From contig CM046853.1 of the NCBI GenBank assembly GCA_025617745.1, positions 37,394,625-37,458,624 of the forward strand: 64,000 nucleotides of DNA, written 5' to 3'. How positions within the stretch are numbered: position 1 is the first letter of the stretch; every line of letters begins with the position of its first letter. Below the pieces are notes generated by a model. It ran no database searches and was not told the DNA's origin. It saw nothing but the letters and a program-made list of their open reading frames with translations. A program made the translations under genes and the position numbers. Source of the DNA: Heliocidaris erythrogramma. Taxonomy: Eukaryota; Echinodermata; Echinoidea; Camarodonta; Echinometridae. Of the stretch, positions 1-9,114 are shown piece after piece.

Positions 1-814
1 GCGCCCTCTCCAGCTCCTGGACTGTCATCTGTGGTCCTAGCTGATCACCTACGAGATGATGGAGATTTGTTGTTCCTGGCTTTCTCTCTCCACAGCCATG
101 TAGATAAACGATGCCGTACTCACGTACTTTCTCCTCATGAATGAGTTTGTTGCCTCCAGAAAAATACGTCAAAGACGACCTTTCCTCAACCTGAAGAGGG
201 GTACCAGGTAGGGTCCGTCGCAGCTCCAATTCTTGAATTGGTCTTCCCATCTGCATCCTCCTAGCCTTCGGTTCTGTTGGGGTCACGCAGTCGACTTCAG
301 CTTCTGACTCTGATGCATCTGATGCTGACGATGCTGAGGGGGCCTCCTGCGCACGTTCCCGCTCCTGCAAGAGCATACTGAGATGCTTCCCGCCCGCTCT
401 TACTGGCCTCCTTGGAACTGCTTCCTCGCCCACTGTACGAAGTGTTGCCGGGGACACATGGACACTAAGCTCCCCTCCCGGACTCTGAACAGGCTCTTCA
501 ACCTCATTTCGTTTAGCCGCAGGGGTCATCAAATTCTCTCCTTGATGCCTGTCTATGACTGCAGGCCGTTCGTTCGGCATGGTAACCTCGCTGCGGATGT
601 ACTGTCCTCTGTCACTTGATGCTCTTCTCCCCTCATGTCGGCTTCGCTGGTGCCTTCGAAGGTTGTCTTTTCGATAAAAAGACTTCTCACAATCCTTGCA
701 CTTAAAAGCCTCCCTGTGACTGTGCCTCTCCTCGATATGTCGCTCCAAACTTCTCTTATGGGAGAAAAACTCTCCGCAAGAATAGCACTTGATATCTCTT
801 CTGTAGTGGCGCAT
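1..814 (-). CDS. C2H2 zinc-finger protein, third ORF of the gypsy-like element (partial)
   Basis: An open frame of 271 codons starts at ATG 814-812 and runs off the left edge without a stop. Residues 10-31 (CYSC ... H26, H31) and 39-60 (CKDC ... H55, H60) form two C-X2-C-X12-H-X4-H fingers. A Ser/Asp/Glu-rich acidic stretch follows around residues 156-175, then a segment without a domain I recognise. An in-frame TGA lies three codons before the ATG, and a good splice acceptor (TTTATTTCTTGCAG) ends at 824, so the ATG choice is well supported and expression from a spliced subgenomic RNA is plausible. It lies only 93 bases behind the pol stop, on the same strand, in the position where errantiviruses carry env; nothing env-like (signal peptide, membrane span) is seen in the visible part. 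DNA or RNA binding is inferred from the fingers. It could instead be a host exon captured by the element. Confidence 0.7.
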   Translation of the reverse strand, partial: MRHYRRDIKCYSCGEFFSHKRSLERHIEERHSHREAFKCKDCEKSFYRKDNLRRHQRSRHEGRRASSDRGQYIRSEVTMPNERPAVIDRHQGENLMTPAAKRNEVEEPVQSPGGELSVHVSPATLRTVGEEAVPRRPVRAGGKHLSMLLQERERAQEAPSASSASDASESEAEVDCVTPTEPKARRMQMGRPIQELELRRTLPGTPLQVEERSSLTYFSGGNKLIHEEKVREYGIVYLHGCGERKPGTTNLHHLVGDQLGPQMTVQELERA

Positions 815-907
815 AGTGGATCACTGCAAGAAATAAAGACAGAAGAACAGCAGGTTAATATTCTGGTAATTGGGAGTGTTTCTGTATTTTCAAATTGATA
901 ACAGGTT
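815..907 (-). promoter_or_regulatory. pol-ORF3 spacer with splice acceptor
   Basis: This is the short gap between the pol stop (910-908) and the zinc-finger ATG. On the minus strand it contains a pyrimidine-rich run ending in TTGCAG, with AG at 825-824, nine bases before the ATG. That is a canonical acceptor and would let the downstream frame be made from spliced RNA. No donor can be assigned, because the 5' part of the element is missing. Confidence 0.5.
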
Positions 908-3182
908 CTAATAAATGTATCGTTGTGGCAGATTTCTTTTCCTTGGCGGATTTCTTCTAGGTCGAGTCGATTGCATGTCTCCTGGTTCTTTCACCACCTG
1001 GTCCATCCTGTCTTCAACCCATTGATGCGATTCCAAGCGGCTCTGAGCTGCCTGATCGATCACATCCTCCACGACTTCCTGATGCTGTCCAAGCAGTCTG
1101 TGACCTGCCTGGTCAATCACGTCCTCTGCCTCCTGATGCTGTCCGGGCTGGCTGTGACGTTCCTGCCGACTACCATGGGCTTCACTGCGTTGGCCTAGTG
1201 GTACTTCCAACCAGGATTGTACAGGTTCACCGATGTAAGGTTTTAGCCTATCTACATGAACTACTTTCATCTTCCCCTGTTTCTTTGCCTGTATCCTACA
1301 GGTCACATCGGACAACCGGTGTACAATCAAGTAGGGACCTTCCCACTTTCTTTGCAACTTTGGAGATAGACCCTTGGATTTTGCAGCATTGTGGAGCCAT
1401 GCGAATTCTCCAACCGCAAATGGTCTGCCTTCGACCCTTTGGTCATAGGTTTTCTTCTGGCGTCTAGCACTCTGTGCAAAATTAGCCCTTGCCCTTTGGT
1501 GTGCTGCTTGCATCCGTTGACGTAGGGTGTACGCATAATCTGTTCTAAGATTGAGTCCATCGTTTGCATCACCCGGCAGTGCTTCCGTCATCAGATCAAT
1601 GGGTAGATGTATCTCCCGTCCTAACATTAGCATGTTAGGCGTCTCTCTTGTTGAGTCTTGGGGAGCTGAACGGTAGGCAAGCAGAGCCATAGCTAACTTT
1701 TCGTCCCAGTCTCTCTGTCGGTTTAACGGCTCGATCATCATAGAGAGCATGTTGATCAGGGTACCGTTAAATCTCTCGATCAATCCATCGGACTTTGGGT
1801 TATACGGGGTGGTACGTGTCTTCTGGATGCCGAGAATGTCACACATTTCCTTGAAAACATGCGACTCGAAATTCCGACCTTGGTCGGAATGTAGCACAGC
1901 CGGCACTCCAAATCGGCAAACGAACTCATTTACAAATTTATCCGCTACAGTTTCAGCTGTCTGGTCAGGTATGGGGTACGCCTCCATCCACTTGCTGAAG
2001 TAGTCACCAACCACCAGGATGTATTTGTTTCCTCTTTCTGTCTCGGGTAGCGGTCCAACTATGTCCATGGCAACACGCTCCATCGGCATCCCTACCGAAT
2101 CTTGTTGCAAAGGGGCCCTCCGTTTCTTAGCTGGTGACTTCTTGGAGGCGCAGACGTTACACTGCCGCACTATTGATCGTATATCTGCATCCATTCCAAC
2201 CCAGTAGAACCTCATGCGGACTTTAGCTCTGGTTTTGTTCATCCCTAGATGTCCGCTGGACTTCCCACCATGCAACTCTTTCACAACTTCCGAACGAAGT
2301 TTCGTTGGGAGGACGACATGCCAAGTTATCTTCTGCCCTTGATCACATTCCCATTTTCGATGGAGAACCCCTTGCTTGACTGCTAGTTGATCCCACATTC
2401 TCCAGTAAGATTTCTCGACACTAGACTTTGATGCTATGGAGGACCAGTCAGGCCTGTCTTTTGATTGTTGTTTACCTTCCAAGATCCACCTGATTGATGA
2501 ATCTCCTGCTTGCTCTTGGGTCAGGTGTGCATTGCTGATACTTGGTGCTAAGGTCACCGCTTTTACCTCTGCACGGTCATTTCTAGGTCCTGCTTGGCCT
2601 TCAAAGCTTGCTGAATCATCATCCCGTTTACACTGGGGACAAGGCCGTCTCGACAGGCTGTCTGCGTTGGCATGTGAGCGCCCAGCACGGTGTATGATTT
2701 TGATATCGTACTCAGCTATCACTTGAAGCCATCTGGCCATCTGACCTTGAGGGTCACGAAAATTCAGAAGCCACCGGAGTGCCCCATGGTCAGTCCTGAC
2801 CGTAATCTTCTGACCGTACAAGTACTGCCTGAATTGCTTTAGAAATACTACAACGGCCAGCAACTCCTTTCGGGTCACACAATAGTTCTTCTCCGCCTTG
2901 TTCAGAGCTCTGCTAGCATACGATATGACCCTTTCCTTCCCGTCAATCACTTGAGAGAGTACAGCTCCTATCCCCTCGTTGCTCCTCCGGCTCTGGGTAT
3001 GCCAAGATCGGCGATTCCTGTAGTCGTTTCTTTAACTCCTGAAAGGCGTCCTCGCAGTCCGCTGACCACGCAAATGCGTGAGATTTCGCAGTTAGATGAT
3101 GTAATGGCCGGGCGATGTTTGCAAATCCTTCAATAAATCTCCTATAATAGGAGGCAAGTCCCAGAAAGCTCTGCACTTCCAT
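908..3182 (-). pseudogene. pol: gypsy-like pol: RT end, RNase H, integrase (broken)
   Basis: The protein begins at 3182 with the RT connection segment (VQSFLGLASYYRRFIEGF). Near 2980-2990 the frame shifts: the stretch that should carry the first RNase H aspartate (the TDAS motif) is deleted, leaving only its tail (SNEGIGAVLSQ), and the frame then stays open to the stop at 910-908. RNase H continues with TRKELLAVV, RTDHGALRWL and NADSLSR. Integrase follows: an H-X6-H ... CNVC zinc finger, then the core with MDIVG, HSDQGRNF and DGLIERFN. The last two acidic residues are exactly 35 apart. KWEGPYLIV marks a GPY/F-like module and the C-terminus is Arg/Pro rich. Integrase looks intact; RT truncation and loss of the RNase H aspartate make the element non-autonomous. 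Confidence 0.9.
986..1144 (-). repeat. coding tandem repeat in the pol C-terminus
   Basis: Three imperfect copies of an 16-19 residue unit, GQHQEAEDVIDQAGHRLL, then GQHQEVVEDVIDQAAQSRL, then ESHQWVEDRMDQVVKE, sit between the GPY/F module and the Arg/Pro-rich tail of pol. The repeat is in frame and acidic, so it expands a linker rather than a catalytic domain. Confidence 0.8.
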
Positions 3183-3392
3183 GTCAGTTTGTTATTATGT
3201 CACTATTTATGAATTTGCGCTCCTTGACAAATAAGCGCTCAAACTTTCACCTAGCAACCGTGCGTGTCGCTATGTAAGACTACACGTCAACTTGTATTAT
3301 TACGTCACAATTTATGTATTTTGCGCTAATTAAAAAATAAGCGCTCAAAACTTTACCTAGCAACTAAGCGCGTTACCATGGTATATTACATT
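3183..3392. repeat. two-copy tandem repeat, about 103-107 bp unit
   Basis: Copy 1 is 3183-3285 and copy 2 is 3286-3392; a third start (GTCAACTTTTT) follows. Shared blocks include TTTGCGCT, AATAAGCGCTCAAA and CCTAGCAAC. The array begins exactly where gypsy homology ends. Confidence 0.75.
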
Positions 3393-3445
3393 GTCAACTT
3401 TTTCTGAGCAGAGCTTCACATACATATTTCACTTTGTTCATTACC

Positions 3446-3471
3446 CTGAGGAAGATCCGTGAGGATCGAAA
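3446..3471 (+). other. hammerhead-like core motif (CTGANGA - hairpin - GAAA)
   Basis: CTGAGGA (3446-3452), one extra A, then a perfect 5-bp hairpin GATCC/GGATC closed by GTGA, then GAAA. CUGANGA-stem II-GAAA is the hammerhead ribozyme core layout, and degenerate versions are known from Penelope-like and related retroelements. The extra A before stem II and the lack of a clear stem III or cleavage site argue against an active ribozyme. Confidence 0.3.
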
Positions 3472-3529
3472 ATTTGGTGAAAATAAATATAAAAGTTGGA
3501 ATTCAATGCATTACCAATGTCTTCTCTGG

Positions 3530-3555
3530 AATATATATATATATATATATATATA
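3530..3555. repeat. (AT)n microsatellite
   Basis: An uninterrupted AT dinucleotide run immediately before the first copy of the 98-bp duplication. Confidence 0.9.
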
Positions 3556-3650
3556 GCGAAAGAAATGAAGGGATAAATAACAATATAACTAAAGCAAAGT
3601 GCATTAAAACAATAACTGAAAATTCACTAAACATATTAATTGATTAATTG
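3553..3650 (+). repeat. 98-bp exact direct repeat, copy 1
   Basis: Identical by eye over 98 bases to 3997-4094, starting ATAGCGAAAGAAATGAAGGG and ending TAATTGATTAATTG. The sequence is AT-rich and non-coding. Confidence 0.9.
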
Positions 3651-3879
3651 ATTAATCAATTTATTCACTAGATAATCGATGTAAGCACATGTAATTATTT
3701 CATGCCATGCTCCATCAGGTCACCTTTTTCTCCTCTGTTTTGTACTCCCCACCATCCCCAAATAAACTTAACATACAATTACTTTAAAAAAGTTCGAAAA
3801 TTTCGGCAAGAGCGCCGAACCGAGGCCTGACAGTTTAGTCAAAGCCACCTAGAGTAGTATTGTAGAGGGAAAACAAGAA

Positions 3880-4830
3880 ATTAGCCCAGTTGGTCATTAG
3901 ACCAAAAGACAATTATAGCAAATGGTTATTAGACTAAATGAGTGTTGATTAAATGATTATAGACCAACTGAGGTTAGACAACTGACAAATAGCGAAATAG
4001 CGAAAGAAATGAAGGGATAAATAACAATATAACTAAAGCAAAGTGCATTAAAACAATAACTGAAAATTCACTAAACATATTAATTGATTAATTGGACCAA
4101 ATGGACCAAATGATGTGTAGACCACATGGGTATTAGACCAACTGGGTTTAGACCATTTGTTGATTAGACGAAATGGCAATTAGACCAATTGATAATGGAC
4201 CAAATGGTTATTAGATCAAATGGTTTTAGACCAAATGGTCATGTCATTAGACGAATTGACTATAGACCAAACGGTAATTAGACGAAGCGAAAGTTAGACC
4301 AAATGGTAAATGGACGAAATGATGATTAGACCAATTGGTTATTAGACGAACTGATATTAGATGGAATGATGTTATGCTAATTGGCTATTAGACCAACTGG
4401 CTGTAGACCAAGTGGCAATAAACCTATATAACTATGACAGGCTAAAGTTTGTCTGTAGTATTAGACCAATGGATATTAGACCAAGTGAACATTAGACCAA
4501 ACTGTTATTAGACAAACTGAGAATTGGACCAAACGATGATTAGCAAAAATGGTAATTAGACGAAGTGATGATTAGACGATGTGGGTGTTAGACCAACTGG
4601 GTTTAGACAAAATGGCTATTAGACGAAATGATGATTAGACCATTTGGTTATTAGACCAATTGTTTTTAGCCGAAAAAGATTGGACCAAGTGATGTTTAGA
4701 CTAAATGGGTTTAGACCAAATGGGTATTAAACCAACTTGGTTTTAGACGAATTGGCTATAGACGAAGTGGTGATTAGACGAAGTGATTAAACTGATTATT
4801 AGACCAACTGGCATTAGACCAAGTGGCAAG
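3880..4830 (+). repeat. minisatellite, TTAGACCAAATGG unit
   Basis: About 60 degenerate copies of a 15-17 bp unit (TTAGACCAAATGGTTA and variants with GACGAA, GACCAACTGG, AAGTGAT). It is interrupted at 3997-4094 by the second copy of the 98-bp repeat. Confidence 0.9.
3997..4094 (+). repeat. 98-bp exact direct repeat, copy 2
   Basis: Second copy of 3553-3650, lying inside the TTAGACCAAATGG minisatellite. Copies this exact amid degenerate minisatellite units imply recent duplication, gene conversion or an assembly artefact. Confidence 0.9.
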
Positions 4831-4873
4831 TTGCCATAATAACTTACATCGGTGCATTATTTGCAAGTAATGA

Positions 4874-5130
4874 GTTTTTACATTTGCGGTCGACGTGTTA
4901 TGACATTTGTGGTAAAAATGGAAATTTTTACATTTGTAGGCGAAATGTTTTTACATTTGTGGTTAAACAGATTTTTACATTTGTGGGCGATTTTTATTAC
5001 ATTTGTGGTTATTTTTACACTTGTGGTTGACATGTTATGACATGTGAGGTTATTTTGACATTTGCGGGTGCAATGTTTTTACATTTGTGGTAATTTTTAC
5101 ATTTGTGGTTGATTTTTACATTTGTGGGCT
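4874..5130 (+). repeat. minisatellite, TTTTTACATTTGTGG unit
   Basis: About 15 copies of a roughly 15-18 bp unit TTTTTACATTTGTGGT with variable tails (GCGAT, TGACATG). Unrelated in sequence to the minisatellite just upstream. Confidence 0.9.
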
Positions 5131-5421
5131 CTACAGTCCTCCCCCACCCTCCCCGCATCGAAGAAATCATAAATTTCCATTTTCTTCAAAGAAAACATCC
5201 CACCACACATGCACCCCAAATATTATACGACACAAATCCACTCCCTCACCATAAAAAGAGAAAGAAAATGGAAATCAATGTTGGCGGCTCCGTGACGTGT
5301 CTTGCGGGCTCCTTTCCCATTTGCTCCGTTCACGGCATCACATTCATTCATAGATAACGAATATGTCATTATATTCAGTCTAACAAATTACATAAAGGAT
5401 TTCATACCATTAAACATGATT
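5131..5421. other. non-coding gap between repeats
   Basis: AT-rich sequence with no recognisable gene, RNA or repeat. Short frames here show no familiar motif. Confidence 0.5.
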
Positions 5422-5600
5422 CAGGGGCGGATACAGGATTTTTAGAAAGGGGGGCGCATTTCAGGAAGGGGGCGCACACTGAGGAACCCTCCGTTTGACG
5501 AAGCCAAACGGCCATCTAGGGGGTCGGGGGCATACTTTGTCAGACAAAAGGGGGGGGCGCACGCCCCTTGCACCCCCCCCCCCCCCCGGATCCGCGCCTG
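5422..5600. mobile_element. MITE with CAGGGGCGGAT ends and 5-bp target duplication
   Basis: The left end CAGGGGCGGATACAGGA and right end CCGGATCCGCGCCTG are imperfect inverted repeats. They are flanked by TGATT at 5417-5421 and 5601-5605, a clean 5-bp target-site duplication. The 179-bp body has poly-G and poly-C runs and no coding capacity. Related ends (GGCGGATCC) recur near 25.4, 27.05 and 30.47 kb. Confidence 0.75.
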
Positions 5601-5677
5601 TGATTAAGGGGAGAATTCTGGAATGAGTTATAGGCCTAACGTCACTGGCGTAGTAACGTCCGCTTGCTAGTCTTAAG

Positions 5678-6235
5678 GACCGCTATTCATTAAAAAATTA
5701 TTCATAAGGACCGCTATTCATAATAAGACATAAGAATCGCTATTCATAAGGGAAATTATTCACAAGGACCGCCATTCATAATAAGACATAATGATCGCTA
5801 TTCATTATAAGGAAAGAGGGTGGCTATTCATAATACCAAATCAGGGTCGTTAATCATAAGGGTCCCTATTCATAATACGAAAAGAGGGTCGCTATTTATA
5901 CAGGTCGATATTCATAAGGGTCGCTATTCATAAAGGTCAATATTCATAAGGGTTGCTCTTCATAATCGAAGAAGAGGGTCGCTATTCATAATCGGAGAAG
6001 AGGGTCGCTATTCATAATAGGAGAAGATGGTCGCTATTCATGATCAAAGAAAAGGGTCGCTGTTCATAATCGGAAAAGAAAGTCGCTATTCATAATCGAA
6101 GAAGAGGGTCGCTATTCATAATCGGAGAAGAGAGTCGCTATTCATAATCGGAGAAGAGGGTTGCTATTCATAATCGGAGAAGGGGGTCGCTATTCATAAT
6201 CGGAGAAGAGGGTCTCTATTCATAATCGAAGAAGA
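5678..6235 (+). repeat. minisatellite, GGGTCGCTATTCATAATCGG unit
   Basis: About 20 copies of a 22-28 bp unit built on GGTCGCTATTCATAA followed by TCGGAGAAGA. Early copies (to about 5900) are shorter and more degenerate; the later ones are near-identical, consistent with recent expansion at the right end. Confidence 0.9.
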
Positions 6236-6504
6236 GGTTAGGGTTAGGACTATTTGTAAAATATTGGAAGATGATTTTCATTGTTCAATGAAACACTTAA
6301 ATATGAAAGAATTAAATTAGCAAACAAAATGATAATATTGGATATATTTGCTGTCGAAGCAATATGGGGAGGGGCGATGAAACAAATTAATACACCCCCG
6401 GCTTAGCCAGGTGGGCAAAGGGGGCAATGCCCCTCCCTCCCTCCCCCCCCCCTCCCTCCCTCCCTCCCCCCCCCTATTCAACCCCTTTAAAAAAGCGGAG
6501 GAAG
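6236..6504. other. non-coding, ends in C-rich low complexity
   Basis: No gene seen. Positions about 6428-6475 are a CCCTCCCTCCC run; the sequence just before it (CCCCCGGCTTAGCCAGG) resembles a mobile-element end. Confidence 0.5.
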
Positions 6505-7325
6505 TGAGAGAAAAAAGCCTTAAAAGGCGCTACGAAATTTGCTGAAACGTCAAAGTTTTCGCGGGAAGGGGGGAATAACTCCCCGCTCCCTGTACCCACC
6601 CCTGATACATACAGTGCAGTATTGCGTCCAATAATTGAAAAGCAGTCCGGGTGTCGAACTAACTTTCTGCCTAAAAGAAGGTGCTGCATTTGCGTGGGAA
6701 GGGGAAAACTTGTAAACCAGTCTGGACGTCGAACTATGTCTATAACTTTCCGTCTAAAAAGAATTGTTTGCTACGAGCCTTTATCTTTCTCTCAAATTTT
6801 CTACAAAACGTCAGAGCTTTGCGCGGGAAGGGGGATCCCCCCCCCCCCTGCATGCACCGCCCCTGTTACATACAGTACAGTATTGCGTCCAGATATAATT
6901 GAAAAGCAGTCTCGACGTCGAACTAACTTTCCGCCTAAAGTAGGTGCTACGAGACATTTTCTTTCTCTCAAATTTGCTGTAAAATGTCAGAGCTTTCGCG
7001 CTTCGCACAGGAAGGGGGAAAACTTGTAAACCAGTCTGGGCGTCGAACTATGTCTATAACTTTCCGCCTAAAAAGAACTGTTTGCTACGAGCCTTTATCT
7101 TTCTCTCAAATTTTATACAAAACATCAGAGCTTACACGCTTTGCGCAGGAAGTATTGTGCAGTATTGCGTCCAAAGAATTGACAAGCAGTCTCGACGTCG
7201 AACAAACTTTCCGTCTACAGTATAGATGCTACGAGCCATTATCTTTATCTCAAATTTGCTATAAAAAGGCGGAGCTTTCGGGCTTCGCGCGGGGGGGGGG
7301 GGAACTCCCCCTCCCTGCACCCATC
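6505..7325 (+). repeat. alternating two-subunit tandem repeat (locus 1)
   Basis: Subunit A (GCGTCCAATAATTGAAAAGC... GTCGAACTAACTTTC) starts near 6625, 6886 and 7167. Subunit B (CTTGTAAACCAGTCTGG... CGAACTATGTCTATAAC) starts near 6708 and 7021. They alternate A-B-A-B-A with shared tails (CTCAAATTTGCTATAAAA, CGTCAGAGCTTTCGCG). Short frames across it are repeat-derived and show no protein family. Inverted copies of the same family lie at 12990-13480 and 21413-21660. Confidence 0.8.
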
Positions 7326-7658
7326 CCATGAGGAGCACGCAAAGCGTGCTTATCACCAAATTCGCACGCTTTGCGTGCTCACAAAAGGCCCCTAAAATGA
7401 AATCCTGGCTACGCGGTTGTATCCTTCACGTCTCCCTATTGAAAAATCCCGGCTACGCCCCTGTGCCCCACCCCATCCAATCAGTCCGACCACGTTGCGC
7501 CATTCGACCCACCTTGCCTCGGTACAAGCACATAGGCCTAGTACTGACAATTTTCGTCAAAGTAATTCATAAATGGCATAGCCTGTGTGCGGGTGGGGGT
7601 GCTGTAGTAGGTGTTGCCATCTGCCATCAGGTGTTGTTCTATCCATAATCCTCAGAAA
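7326..7658. other. non-coding with GCACGC hairpins and transposon-end debris
   Basis: GAGCACGCAAAGCGTGCT (7327) and CGCACGCTTTGCGTGCTC (7364) are small hairpins also found near 13030. GGCTACGCCCCTGTG near 7452 matches the TACGCCCCTG terminus seen at several mobile-element fragments in this window. No gene is seen. Confidence 0.5.
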
Positions 7659-7840
7659 GGGCGAGATAGCTCAGTGGTCGAGCAGTGGCTTTGTAATTGA
7701 AAGACCCTGGTTCGAAACCAGGATAGACTCGTGTCCTGACATGTGGTAAGGCATTAACCCCTAGTCCCTCGGAGAGGGCTTAAAGCCGTTGGTCCTATGG
7801 TTGTTTACATACAAGCAGTATGCTTTACAGTATACCATTG
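7659..7840 (+). mobile_element. tRNA-derived SINE
   Basis: The head begins GGGCGAGATAGCTCAGTGG (polymerase III A box) and has GGTTCGAAACC (B box) about 50 bases later. The acceptor arm pairs only partly, and a non-tRNA body follows (TCGGAGAGGGCTTAAAGCCG). It is a SINE rather than a functional tRNA gene. Confidence 0.75.
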
Positions 7841-7843
7841 GCA

Positions 7844-8008
7844 CACTGTAAAAAATAACTGTAGATTAACAGGTTTTTTGACTTGTAACTGTAGATAAAC
7901 AGGTTAATTTTCCTGCCATTTCACAAGAAAAATACCGTATTAACAGAAAAACTTGTAATTTTACAAGTAAAAAAAAAACCTGTTAATCTACAGTTATTTT
8001 TTACAGTG
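7844..8008. mobile_element. 165-bp MITE with about 45-bp inverted termini
   Basis: The left arm CACTGTAAAAAATAACTGTA continuing to GACTTGTA pairs with the right arm ending TACAGTTATTTTTTACAGTG. The internal part again contains CTGTAGATAAACAGG. It directly follows the SINE and has no coding capacity. No confident target duplication is seen. Confidence 0.8.
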
Positions 8009-9114
8009 CACTGATGGAATAATGCTGAACTTTAAAGAAAAGTTATACATTAATTAATTGTATACATCATGTACATGATAAATTCAAAGCTAGTTCTAAA
8101 ACTCAAATCGTGCAGAATGTATTGTTTTACAATTTATATGTTTCTATGTCTACTTTTGATTAATTTTCTAGGAATTGTTTTTGCTGGAAATGGGGATAAA
8201 TTGGATTTAATTGAATTTAATTCAACACAAACATAGAAAATCCATGATACACAGGCCCTTATTATAGGGGACGCTGGTGAGCAGGGTCCGCTTGAACAAA
8301 ACAAAAAGAAAGCAAAACAAAAAAGGGTCCAATTATTGTCTTATTTTCTCTTCCTTTTGCTTTTCCTCTCCCCCATCTTTTTCTCTTTTCTCCTCTTTCA
8401 TTATTTTCTTTTCCCCCCATCTGATTTGTGGGGCACGTGCCCCATACCCCCTCGTAGTTAGTACTAGTTACGCCCCTGCTTTTGTCTTGTTTTTTAATAT
8501 TTTGCTTCAGTATAATTATGTTAAAGCATATAAAATCACATTTTCAAATGTTCTATATACATTTTAAAGAAATATCAACTTTCGGTGGCCTTCCTATATT
8601 CCTTGATTATTTCTCACTTGTTCCGTCAGTGTTGTGCCCCCATTTGAGAAAGAAGTGAGAAAAGGGACTTTTATCAATGTTCAATATTTGGATCTTGGGC
8701 TAGTGGTTATTTGCGAATTTTCCTAAGTATATTCATCGAATAAGAAATGACGTTTTTGTAGCTTAAAAATGCCAAAATAAAAAAATCGCTTTGCTCCCTA
8801 GCTTGTACAATTCCGTAGATAACATGGAGGGGGATATAGGCGTACGAAGGACTGCAGCCCCTTGAGGATTTTGAGAAGGGCAATATTGGCTCGACTATCA
8901 CCTCATTATGGGCAGCGAAGTGCTCCAATATCCTCATATTTAGATAATTTAATACTGGAATACATGTAATTTTTGTACATTTTCACTACAATATTTTTCC
9001 TCTCTCGCTTCGCTCGCTCATACATAGAAAAGGGAAACTTGAAATTCGGGCAAAAAACTTCAGGCCCTCCCAAACTTATGCATTTACGCCTATGGGGAGG
9101 TCGAAAACTCGTTT
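8009..9114. other. AT-rich non-coding stretch with transposon fragments
   Basis: No gene is supported. Near 8430-8480, GGGGCACGTGCCCC and GTTACGCCCCTGC look like a mobile-element terminus; 9060-9120 has a similar AGGCCCTCCCAAAC... segment. The rest shows nothing recognisable on either strand. Confidence 0.5.

Larger units (their letters stand above)
1..3182 (-). mobile_element. Ty3/gypsy-like LTR retrotransposon, 3' part
   Basis: Read on the minus strand, this interval runs from the end of reverse transcriptase through RNase H and integrase to a further zinc-finger frame that continues past position 1. The 5' end (gag, protease, most of RT) is missing: homology stops sharply at 3182, where unrelated tandem repeats begin. 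No LTR is visible inside the window; the 3' LTR, if present, should lie to the left. Domain order RT-RNase H-integrase, the HHCC finger, D,D35E core and a GPY/F-like module identify a Ty3/gypsy (Metaviridae-type) element. It is defective because of the 5' truncation and an internal deletion near 2980. Confidence 0.9.

Noticed and set aside
383..898. Plus-strand frames at the left edge
   Set aside because: They are antisense to the minus-strand zinc-finger frame, which has clear C2H2 motifs.
3880..6235. CRISPR-like array
   Set aside because: Units are contiguous and degenerate with no unique spacers; the genome is an animal's.
6622..7331. Repeated frames across 6.6-7.3 kb
   Set aside because: The same repeat subunit is translated several times; no selection on the frame is apparent.
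7659..7735. Functional tRNA gene
   Set aside because: A and B boxes are present, but the acceptor arm pairs poorly and the sequence continues into a SINE body.
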